Of a stretch of DNA of 64,000 bases, positions 1 to 25,299 are shown in pieces. Numbering within the stretch: the stretch's first letter is position 1; each line of letters begins with the position of its first letter. This DNA comes from Piscicola geometra (lineage: Eukaryota; Annelida; Clitellata; Hirudinida; Piscicolidae), in NCBI GenBank assembly GCA_943735955.1, contig CALSEQ010000048.1, positions 400,001-464,000 of the forward strand, in the 5' to 3' direction. The translations under genes and the position numbers were made by a program. The notes under the pieces were generated by a model. That model saw only the letters and a list, made by a program, of their open reading frames with translations, searched no databases and was not told the DNA's origin.

Positions 1-177
1 TAAGTGAATGTGCCATTGCTGCTAGCGCCATTTTATTTAATTTTGTTCAATATTTATCAACAGTGTTGGGCCTTGAGGATGTAGCAAAACTATAATATGG
101 TCTATTAGTCATATTAAATACTATCATTATTATCATCATCATCATCATTATCATCCTCCTCCTCCTCCTCCTATCAC

Positions 178-15833
<15,656 letters not shown>

Positions 15834-16026
15834 CTGTTGTTGTTGTGGTTGTTGTGGTTGTCGTTGTTGTGGTTGTCGTTGTTGTGGTTGTTGTTGTGGT
15901 TGTTGTTGTTGTTGTTGTTGTTGTGGTTGTTGTTGTGGTTGTTGTTGTGGTTGTTGTTGTTGTTGTGGTTGTTGTTGTGGTTGTTATTGTGGTTGTTGTG
16001 GTTGTTGTTGTGGTTGTTGTTGTTAT
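15834..16026. repeat. GTT/GTG array
   Basis: GTTGTTGTGGTTGTTGTTGT-type repeats on the plus strand (AAC/CAC on the sense strand), starting at the acceptor of candidate exon w1. The segment 16030-16680 to its right holds further GAT arrays and short unique stretches, with no exon I can support. Confidence 0.93.
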
Positions 16027-16261
16027 AATTAAATTTCTAATATTTATATTATGGTAATAAGAATAATTTTAATCATTACTATTATTTCAAATATATAATT
16101 ATTATTGTTATTATCTTCACCATCATCATCATCGCCACCACCATCATCATTATCATCACCGCAATGATCATCATCATCATGACTGACTTGCTGACGGATG
16201 GATGCAGTGGTGAAATCGACTAATGACGTTTGGTTGTGGAGAAGTTGGTGGTAGAAGAGGA

Positions 16262-16435
16262 GACTGGAGCTGATGATGATGATTGTGGTGATGATGATGA
16301 TGATGATGTTGGCGGTGATGATGGTGATGATGATGATGATGATGTTGGCGGTGATGATGGTGATAATGATGATGTTGGCGGTGATGATGGTGATGATGAT
16401 GATGATGATGTTGGCGGTGATGATGGTGATAAGAA
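16262..16435. repeat. GAT array with 36-42-bp higher-order unit
   Basis: (GAT)n blocks separated by TGTTGGCGGTGATGATGGTG, giving about four higher-order units. Confidence 0.9.
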
Positions 16436-16682
16436 AAAAAAGAAATACCTTACTAGTAAATGAGAGAATGCAATTGATAACTATTATGATTAAAGCAACA
16501 CAAATTCTTATTTCGAAATTAATAACAAATATCATCATCATCCCCATCATAATGATAGAAGTGATGATAATGATAGAATAAAAACATAAATAAAAATAAT
16601 AACCTGCCGAGTGTCACCACATCAGCTTGATAGACTGTTTCGCACAAGACAGCTGATATCAGAGCCTCTACCCCTGTCCCTC

Positions 16683-16690
16683 CTAGTAGC

Positions 16691-16740
<50 letters not shown>

Positions 16741-16770
16741 CAGTAGTAGTTGTAGTAGTAGTAGTAGTAC

Positions 16771-16839
<69 letters not shown>

Positions 16840-16872
16840 AAGTAGTAGAAGAAGTAGTAGAAGTAGTAGTAA

Positions 16873-16941
<69 letters not shown>

Positions 16942-16955
16942 TAGTAGAAGAAGTA

Positions 16956-17018
<63 letters not shown>

Positions 17019-17019
17019 C

Positions 17020-17058
<39 letters not shown>

Positions 17059-17126
17059 AAGTAGTAGAAGAAGTAGTAGAAGTAGTAGTAATAGTAGTAG
17101 TAGTAGTAGTAGTAGTAGTAGAAGTA

Positions 17127-17211
<85 letters not shown>

Positions 17212-17246
17212 CAGTAGTAGTAGTAGTAGTAGAAGAACTAGTAGTA

Positions 17247-17284
<38 letters not shown>

Positions 17285-17333
17285 TGTAGTGGTGGTAGTA
17301 GTAGCCATAGTGGTAGTATTAGTAGTATTAGTA

Positions 17334-17400
<67 letters not shown>

Positions 17401-17559
17401 TAGTAGTAGTATTAGTGGTAGTAGTAGTAGTATTAGTGGTAGTAGTAGTAGTAGTAGTAGTGGTAGTAGTAGTAGTAGTAGTGGTAGTAGTATTAGTGGT
17501 AGTAGTATTAGTAATAGTGGCAGTAGTAGTAGTAGTAGTGTTGGTAGTAGTATCAGTAG
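16683..17559. repeat. (AGT)n trinucleotide tract, about 880 bp
   Basis: Nearly pure AGT with scattered AGA, AGC, ATT and GGT units on the plus strand, running straight into the hAT terminal repeat, which itself begins TAG. Its complement is the same trinucleotide as the tract at 3821-4139. Confidence 0.98.
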
Positions 17560-19146
17560 TAGAGGTCGGACATGGACGATTTTTCATTCCCGGTCCCGTC
17601 CCGTTCCCGTAATTTGTTTTCCCGTCCCGTCCCGTTCCCGATGGGACATCAGAATTTTGATTCCCGTCCCGTCCCGTTCCCGAAATTTTTTTTCCCGTCC
17701 CGTCCCGTTCCCGATGGGACATCAGAATTTTGATTCCCGTCCCGTCCCGTTCCCGAAATTTTTTTTCCCGTCCCGACCCGTTCCCGAAAGCTTTTTGTTT
17801 TTTTATTCATTTTCTCTGGTCACAAACTTACTAGTTCTAACATTTCTTAAAATTTATTATTTGAAAGTCAGAGAATATTTCTTTTAATAAAATTTAAAAA
17901 AAACGATTTAAATTTCAAATATTTATTGAAATGAAAATATTGAAGTTAGTCCTTGTTTATGAGTAATTCAATCAAGTCTTTATTGCTTTTCACACGGGTT
18001 AAACCGTTAAGAGTTTCAGCTTTCAAATGAGAGGATTTTGGGTCTGAAGTTAAACGACCACATAATGAAAAATTCCGTTCACAGGGAATATAACTTGCAG
18101 ATATACTAAACAAAATTTTGGCTACTTCTTGTAGTATTTTAAAATTGCTCATTTTACTCCAATGAAATAAAACTTCTTTATAATCTTCTATTTTTTTGGG
18201 ATGTAATTGTGAATATTTGTACTCTTCTGAATTTTCTTCTTCGTTCATTATTATTAATTCTTCAATAATGTTAGAAATATGTTTTTTGACAACATTCTTA
18301 TTCTCCACAACTGCAAATATAAAATCATTCGTATAATTTGATAGTATAATAATTTTATTATAATTTTTACGTTATAAAAACAAACATAATAGGTCTAAGT
18401 AACCATCATTTGTTTTTTTTCTCAACGGCACTGCAGCTTGGTCTGGCTGTACAAAATAGAATTAAATTTTCTCTAATGAAAGTCTTGGTATTTATTTCTT
18501 TTCTATTCCAAACTTTTTTCCTATTATTCTTTCATACTGGGGATGCAACAGACATGCTGTCATATGAATAAGATCAATGGCATCACTTCTTTTGTCGAAA
18601 TGATCAACCGAGCAATCATTTGGAAATTAATCATTCAAATTCAAAGTATTAATTTATAAAATTAAAATAATATAACTGACCATTTTGATTTCATCTGAAA
18701 AGTTTTCATCATCACCCATTTGTTCTAATCTCCCTAATCTTTGGACTCATCATAACAACTTCAAATGTAGTGTTGGAGATTTTGACATTGGCAATGGTGG
18801 CTTCGTTATACATTTCTATTGCATTTAATACTTATTTTAAGTACGGAGTATCGATGAAATAAAGATTTCCATACTTAGAAGTTTGCTGAAAAATCATTGT
18901 TAAAGAATCCAATCCCAATAACTGTTATTCCCGTTTTTCCCGTTCCCGATTTAAAAGTTGATTCCCGTTCCCGTCTTTTCCCGTTCCCGATTTGAATGTT
19001 GATTCCCGTTCCCGTTCCCGTCCCGAAAACCTATTCCCGGTTCCCGACTTTTCCCGTCCCGAAATTAATTTTTATTCCCGTTCCCGCGGGAGTCCCGCGG
19101 GTACCCGCAGGTACCCGGTCAGATCGGGTACCCGGTCCGACCTCTA
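17560..19146 (-). mobile_element. hAT DNA transposon, complete ends, decayed (copy 1)
   Basis: Terminal inverted repeats TAGAGGTCGGAC and GTCCGACCTCTA (12 bp, perfect) bound 1,587 bp. Both subterminal regions are packed with TTCCCG/TCCCG motifs: at least ten at the left end, and a comparable cluster plus GGGTACCCG palindromic motifs at the right. Such clusters are typical transposase-binding regions in hAT elements. The interior encodes broken transposase on the minus strand. The right flank is TTCTCCAC (8 bp, the hAT target-duplication length). The left flank does not match it. Confidence 0.92.
17946..18830 (-). pseudogene. hAT transposase remnant (C-terminal dimerisation region)
   Basis: Reading right to left, a first block (about 18826-18717) gives NAIEMYNEATIANVKISNTT and VMMSPKIREIRT before a stop. 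A second (about 18623-18492) gives DKRSDAIDLIHMTACLLHPQ and YERIIGKKFGIEKK. The last open frame (18308-17946, 120 codons) contains ILQEVAKILFSISASYIPCE and RNFSLCGRLTSDPKSSHL, then GLTRVKSNKD. That is the classic hAT C-terminal dimerisation signature (family: S..PSER.FS..G......R..L....). Frames are interrupted between the blocks, and no N-terminal zinc finger or catalytic DDE context is visible. It is not functional as it stands, though the blocks may be former exons. Confidence 0.88.
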
Positions 19147-19154
19147 TTCTCCAC
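19147..19154. other. 8-bp hAT target-site duplication shared by two copies
   Basis: TTCTCCAC lies between the right terminus of copy 1 and the left terminus of copy 2. The same 8 bp precedes copy 3 at 23268-23275, where it is part of a LINE coding sequence. Confidence 0.85.
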
Positions 19155-20377
19155 TAGAGGTCGGACATGGACGATTTTTCATTCCCGGTCCCGTCCCGTT
19201 CCCGGAATCTGTTTTCCCATCCCGTCCCGTTCCCGATAGGACATCAGAATTTTGATTCCCGTCCCGTCCCGTTCCCGAAATTTTTTTTCCCGTCCCGACC
19301 CGTTCCCGAAAGCTTTTTGTTTTTTTATTCATTCTCGCTGCCGTTTTCACTAGTCCCAAACTTACTAGTTCTAACATTTCTTAAAATTTATTATTTGAAA
19401 GTCAGAGAATATTTCTTTCAATAAAATTTAAAAAACACGATTTAAATTTCAAATATTTATTGAAATGAAAGTATTGAAGTTAGTCCTTGTTTTTGAGTAA
19501 TACAATCAAGTCTTTATTGCTTTTCACACGGGTTAAACCGTTAAGAGTTTCAGCTCTCAAATGAGATGGTTTTGGGTTTGAAGTTAAACGACCACATAAT
19601 GAAAAATTCCGTTCACAGGGAATATAACTTGCAGATATACTAAACAAAATTTTGGCTACTTCTTGTAGTATTTTAAAATTGCTCATTTTACTTCAATGAA
19701 ATAAAACATCTTTATAATCTTCTATTTTTTGGGACGTAATTGTGATTATTTGTACAATTCATCCTCTTCTGAATTTTCTTCTTCGTTCATTATTATTAAT
19801 TCTTCAATAATGTTAGAAATATGTTTTTTGACAACATTCTTATTCTCCACAACTGCAAATATAAAATCATTCGTATAATTTGATAGTATAATAATTTTAT
19901 TATAATTTTTACGTTATAAAAATAAACATAATAGGTCTAAATAACCATCATTTGTTTTTTTTCTCAACGGCACTGCAGCTTGGTCTGGCTGTACAAAATA
20001 GAATTAAATTTTCTCTAATGAAAGTCTTGGTATTTATTTCTTTTCTATCCCAAACTTTTTTCCTATTATTCTTTCATACTGGGGATGCAACAGACATGCT
20101 GTCATATGAATAAGATCAATGGCATCTTTTCTTTTGTCGAAATGATAAACTGAGCAATAATTTGGAAATTAATCATTCAAATTCAAAGTATTAATTTATA
20201 AAATAATAATAATATAACTAACCATTTTGATTTCATCTGAAAAGTTTTCATCATCACCCATTTGTTCTAATCTCGTTCTAATCTCCCTAATCTTTGGACT
20301 CATCATAACAACTTCAAATGTAGTGTTGGAGATTTTGACATTGACAATGGTGGCTTCGTTATACATTTCTATTGCAT
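19155..20377 (-). mobile_element. hAT copy 2, 3' end missing
   Basis: Begins with the same 12-bp TAGAGGTCGGAC and TCCCG-rich subterminal region as copy 1 and stays collinear to TTCTATTGCAT. There the sequence switches to A9 and the 15-bp AT satellite instead of the transposon's right end. It carries the same transposase fragments (dimerisation block at 19480-19686). An 11-bp segment at about 20271-20281, absent from copies 1 and 3, keeps the IREIRTRLEQMGDDENF frame open. Confidence 0.9.
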
Positions 20378-21264
20378 CAAAAAAAAATTATTAAATAAAA
20401 TCTGAACTATTAAATAAAAAATAAACTATTAAATAAAATCTAAACTATTAGATAAAAAATAAATTATTAAAGAAAATCTAAATTATTAAAGAAAATCTAA
20501 ACTATTAAAGAAAATCTAAATTATTAAAATCTAAATTATTAAAATCTAAATTATTAAAATCTAAATTATTAAAATCTAAATTATTAAAATCTAAATTATT
20601 AAAATCTAAATTATTAAAATCTAAATTATTAAAATCTAAATTATTAAAATCTAAATTATTAAAATAGAAATTATTAAAATAGAAATTATTAAAATAGAAA
20701 TTATTAAAATAGAAATTATTAAAATAGAAATTATTAAAATAGAAATTATTAAAATAGAAATTATTAAAATATAAATTATTAAAATATAAATTATTAAAAT
20801 ATAAATTATTAAAATATAAATTTTTAAAATAGAAATTATTAAAATAGAAATTATTAAAATAGAAATTATTAAAATAGAAATTATTAAAATAGAACTTATT
20901 AAAATATAAATTATTAAAATAGAAATTACTAAAATAGAAATTATTAAAATAGAAATTATTAAAATAGAAATTATTAAAATAGAAATTATTAAAATAGAAA
21001 TTATTAAAATAGAAATTATTAAAATAGAAATTATTAAAATAGAAATTATTAAAATAGAAATTTTAAAAATATAAATTTTAAAAATAGAAATTTTAAAAAT
21101 ATAAATTATTAAAATAAAAATTATTAAAATAGAAATTATTAAAATATAAATTTTTAAAATAGAAATTATTAAAATAAAAATTATTATAATAGAAATTATT
21201 AAAATAGAAATTATTAAAATAGAAATTATTAAAATATAAATGATTAAAATAGAAATGATTAAAA
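20378..21264. repeat. 15-bp AT-rich satellite, block 1
   Basis: After a short run of TTAAATAAAATCT-type units the array settles to 15-bp units, TCTAAATTATTAAAA and then TAGAAATTATTAAAA. TATAAA, TTTTTAAAA and AAAAATA variants are grouped in runs. Its minus strand gives meaningless ILIIS repeats. Confidence 0.97.
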
Positions 21265-21874
21265 TGTTCATCTCGTGTTCATTTCGTGTTCATCTCGTGT
21301 TCATCTCGTGTTCATCTCGTGTTCATCTCGTGTTCATCTCGTGTTCATCTCGTGTTCATCTCGTGTTCATCTCGTGTTCATCTCGTGTTCATCTCGTGTC
21401 ATCTCGTGTTCATCTCGTGTTCATCTCGTGTTCATCTCGTGTTCATCTCGTGTTCATCTCGTGTTCATCTCGTGTTCATCTCGTGTTCATCTCGTGTTCA
21501 TCTCGTGTTCATCTCGTGTCATCTCGTGTTCATCTCGTGTTCATCTCGTGTTCATCTCGTGTTCATCTCGTGTTCATCTCGTGTTCATCTCGTGTTCATC
21601 TCGTGTTCATCTCGTGTTCATCTTGTGTTCATCTCGTGTTCATCTCGTGTTCATCTCGTGTTCATCTCGTGTTCATCTCGTGTTCATCTCGTGTTCATCT
21701 CGTGTTCATCTCGTGTTCATCTCGTGTTCATCTCGTGTTCATCTCGTGTTCATCTCGTGTTCATCTCGTGTTCATCTCGTGTTCATCTCGTGTTCATCTC
21801 GTGTTCATCTCGTGTTCATCTCGTGTTCATCTCGTGTTCATCTCGTGTTCATCTCGTGTTCATCTCGTGTTCAT
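21265..21874. repeat. 11-bp satellite (TTCATCTCGTG), block S0
   Basis: About 55 units. Two 10-bp units (GTGTCATCTCG, one T lost) lie 120 bp apart, pointing to an internal duplication. It ends in TTCATGTGCTCATTATAATA, the only end of the satellite with a non-repeat flank in the window. Confidence 0.98.
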
Positions 21875-22282
21875 GTGCTCATTATAATAAGCGCGGTAGT
21901 ATTAACATAAACATAAACATTGTACTATTATTATGTCTATGGGTAGTTTTTTAATATTTTAAAGTTAAAAATCGATTATCTTTTTGTTAAAAAAATATAA
22001 CCTTTATAAAAAAAGATTAAGTTTTTTCTTGTAATTGGGGTATGTCCGTCAGTCTCCCATAATCTTTAATCATGGATATTTATTTACTGTTAAGATATAT
22101 TTTAACCACGTTTTTACTGTTGTTTTGACAAACAAAGTTAACGCAAGGCCCACTGATGCAAATTTGGAAACATCTGTAAAGACCTTAAATTTTTGAAACA
22201 TTTAGTTGTCACTCAATTTATGTTTATAAGGACCCAACTTAAACTGGATGTATGAATTTAAACTCTTGGAACAGTGCGCATC
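21875..22282. other. unassigned AT-rich single-copy stretch
   Basis: About 400 bp with no open frame of note, no tandem structure and no recognisable element. Confidence 0.6.
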
Positions 22283-22504
22283 AGGGGGCGAGCTCTGATA
22301 AGTAAAAGGCCGTTAGGACACCACCGTAGAACTCGAAACTGATTCTTCCATTCTTTTCGCTTTTCTGACAGTCTCAGAGAGCAGTTGAGCTCTAACCCTG
22401 TCCACTGCATTGTCTTCCCATCTTTCCTCTGCCTGCCTCTTCTTCATCCTCTGAACAGTGCCTTGAAGAACTCTTTTGGCCTGGAGAACGGGAGACATGA
22501 CCAC
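22283..22504 (-). pseudogene. LINE ORF2 C-terminal tail with frameshifts
   Basis: On the minus strand three overlapping frames give LRWCGHVSRSPG, then VLQGTVQRMKKRQAEERWED plus N, then MQWTGLELNCSLRLSEKRKE plus WKNQF. Together they follow the conserved tail of invertebrate non-LTR retrotransposon ORF2 (LRW.GHV.R... LQGTV......RWEDN...WTGL). Two single-base-scale frameshifts break it. The 19-bp minisatellite continues from its 5' side. Confidence 0.75.
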
Positions 22505-22913
22505 ACCATCTCAGAATGACCACACCATCTCAGAATGACCACACCATCTCAGAATGACCACACCACCTCAGAATGACCCCACCATCTCAGAATGACCACA
22601 CCATCTCAGAATGACCACACCACCTCAGAATGACCCCACCATCTCAGAATGACCACACCACCTCAGAATGACCACACCATCTCAGAATGACCACACCATC
22701 TCAGAATGACCACACCACCTCAGAATGACCACACCACCTCAGAATGACCACACCATCTCAGAATGACCACACCATCTCAGAATGACCACACCACCTCAGA
22801 ATGACCACACCATCTCAGAATGACCACACCATCTCAGAATGACCACACCATCTCAGAATGACCACACCACCTCAGAATGACCACACCACCTCAGAATCAC
22901 CACACCATCTCAG
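22497..22913. repeat. 19-bp minisatellite, about 22 units
   Basis: Plus-strand unit GACCACACCATCTCAGAAT, with ACCATC/ACCACC and ACACC/CCACC variants. On the minus strand one frame reads ILRWCG, the same codons as in the adjacent LINE tail. Confidence 0.97.
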
Positions 22914-23019
22914 CTTCCTTCTTTTCAGTGTGGTCAGTAGGCCTTCATGGGGCCCAATAGCATTCGTAACTCTCTTTCGGACTTCATCGATGGTGAATAT
23001 ATCTTTGTGCTTAATTCTA

Positions 23020-23275
23020 AGTTCCAAATAAGCAGTGCTCGAATGACCCGGTTCCTACATGGCTGTTGAAGGAGATATCTGGAATAATTGCTCCTTTTTT
23101 AGTGAGCTTATTCAACAGGTCTTTTTCGGCAGGCAGGGTTCCGAAGTCTTTCAAGTCGGCTTACATCACGCCACTGCTTAAGAAGCCAAGTCTTAAACTC
23201 ACTGAAACTTCGTCGTACAGGCCTATTTCAAACTTGAGGGTGTTGTCCAAACTCATGGAAAGATTAGTTCTCCAC
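23020..23275 (+). pseudogene. non-LTR retrotransposon reverse transcriptase fragment
   Basis: The plus strand encodes CSNDPVPTWLLKEISGIIAP, then FNRSFSAGRVPKSFKSAYIT and PLLKKPSLKL, then SYRPISNLRVLSKLMERLVL plus H. It is the N-terminal part of a LINE reverse-transcriptase domain (DP.PTWLLK, TPLLKK, YRPISNL, SK..ER). It lacks the catalytic YADD region because hAT copy 3 interrupts it right after LVLH. Upstream sequence (22914-23019) is probably the same element but is not clearly readable. Confidence 0.87.
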
Positions 23276-24487
23276 TAGAGGTCGGACATGGACGATTTTT
23301 CATTCCCGGTCCCGTCCCGTTCCCGGAATCTGTTTTCCCGTCCCGTCCCGTTCCCGATAGGACATCAGAATTTTGATTCCCGTCCCGTCCCGTTCCCGAA
23401 ATTTTTTTTCCCGTCCCGACCCGTTCCCGAAAGCTTTTTGTTTTTTTATTCATTCTCGCTGCCGTTTTCACTAGTCCCAAACTTACTAGTTCTAACATTT
23501 CTTAAAATTTATTATTTGAAAGTCAGAGAATATTTCTTTCAATAAAATTTAAAAAACACGATTTAAATTTCAAATATTTATTGAAATGAAAGTATTGAAG
23601 TTAGTCCTTGTTTTTGAGTAATACAATCAAGTCTTTATTGCTTTTCACACGGGTTAAACCGTTAAGAGTTTCAGCTCTCAAATGAGATGGTTTTGGGTTT
23701 GAAGTTAAACGACCACATAATGAAAAATTCCGTTCACAGGGAATATAACTTGCAGATATACTAAACAAAATTTTGGCTACTTCTTGTAGTATTTTAAAAT
23801 TGCTCATTTTACTTCAATGAAATAAAACATCTTTATAATCTTCTATTTTTTGGGACGTAATTGTGATTATTTGTACAATTCATCCTCTTCTGAATTTTCT
23901 TCTTCGTTCATTATTATTAATTCTTCAATAATGTTAGAAATATGTTTTTTGACAACATTCTTATTCTCCACAACTGCAAATATAAAATCATTCGTATAAT
24001 TTGATAGTATAATAATTTTATTATAATTTTTACGTTATAAAAATAAACATAATAGGTCTAAATAACCATCATTTGTTTTTTTTCTCAACGGCACTGCAGC
24101 TTGGTCTGGCTGTACAAAATAGAATTAAATTTTCTCTAATGAAAGTCTTGGTATTTATTTCTTTTCTATCCCAAAATTTTTTCCTATTATTCTTTCATAC
24201 TGGGGATGCAACAGACATGCTGTCATATGAATAAGATCAATGGCATCTTTTCTTTTGTCGAAATGATAAACTGAGCAATCATTTGGAAATTAATCATTCA
24301 AATTCAAAGTATTAATTTATAAAATAATAATAATATAACTAACCATTTTGATTTCATCTGAAAAGTTTTCATCATCACCCATTTGTTCTAATCTCCCTAA
24401 TCTTTGGACTCATCATAACAACTTCAAATGTAGTGTTGGAGATTTTGACATTGACAATGGTGGCTTCGTTATACATTTCTATTGCAT
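23276..24487 (-). mobile_element. hAT copy 3, 3' end missing, inserted in LINE
   Basis: Nearly identical to copy 2 from the terminal TAGAGGTCGGAC to TTCTATTGCAT, including the switch to A9 plus AT satellite. The dimerisation block is at 23601-23807. It lacks the 11-bp segment present in copy 2. The left flank TTCTCCAC belongs to the LINE reading frame, so this copy marks the original insertion site. Confidence 0.9.
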
Positions 24488-25299
24488 CAAAAAAAAATTA
24501 TTAAATAAAATCTGAACTATTAAATAAAAAATAAACTATTAAATAAAATCTAAACTATTAGATAAAAAATAAATTATTAAAGAAAATCTAAATTATTAAA
24601 GAAAATCTAAACTATTAAAGAAAATCTAAATTATTAAAATCTAAATTATTAAAATCTAAATTATTAAAATCTAAATTATTAAAATCTAAAGTATTAAAAT
24701 CTAAATTATTAAAATCTAAATTATTAAAATAGAAATTATTAAAATAGAAATTATTAAAATAGAAATTATTAAAATATAAATTATTAAAATAGAAATTATT
24801 AAAATATAAATTATTAAAATATAAATTATTAAAATATAAATTATTAAAATATAAATTTTTAAAATAGAAATTATTAAAATAGAAATTATTAAAATAGAAA
24901 TTATTAAAATAGAAATTATTAAAATAGAAATTATTAAAATAGAAATTATTAAAATAGAAATTACTAAAATAGAAATTATTAAAATAGAAATTATTAAAAT
25001 AGAAATTATTAAAATAGAAATTATTAAAATAGAAATTATTAAAATAGAAATTATTAAAATAGAAATTATTAAAATAGAAATTTTAAAAATATAAATTTTA
25101 AAAATAGAAATTTTAAAAATAGAAATTTTAAAAATATAAATTATTAAAATATAAATTATTAAAATAGAAATTATTAAAATATAAATTTTTAAAATAGAAA
25201 TTATTAAAATAAAAATTATTATAATAGAAATTATTAAAATAGAAATTATTAAAATAGAAATTATTAAAATATAAATGATTAAAATAGAAATGATTAAAA
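24488..25299. repeat. 15-bp AT-rich satellite, block 2
   Basis: Same order of unit types as block 1 (TCTAAATTATTAAAA, then TAGAAATTATTAAAA, with TTTTAAAAA runs near the end) but about 75 bp shorter. It is a duplicate of 20378-21264 with a different unit number. Confidence 0.97.

Noticed and set aside
16611..17722. Long poly-Val and poly-Thr frames over the (AGT)n tract, and similar Val, Thr, His, Cys or Asp runs elsewhere
   Set aside because: Pure microsatellite translation with no coding context.
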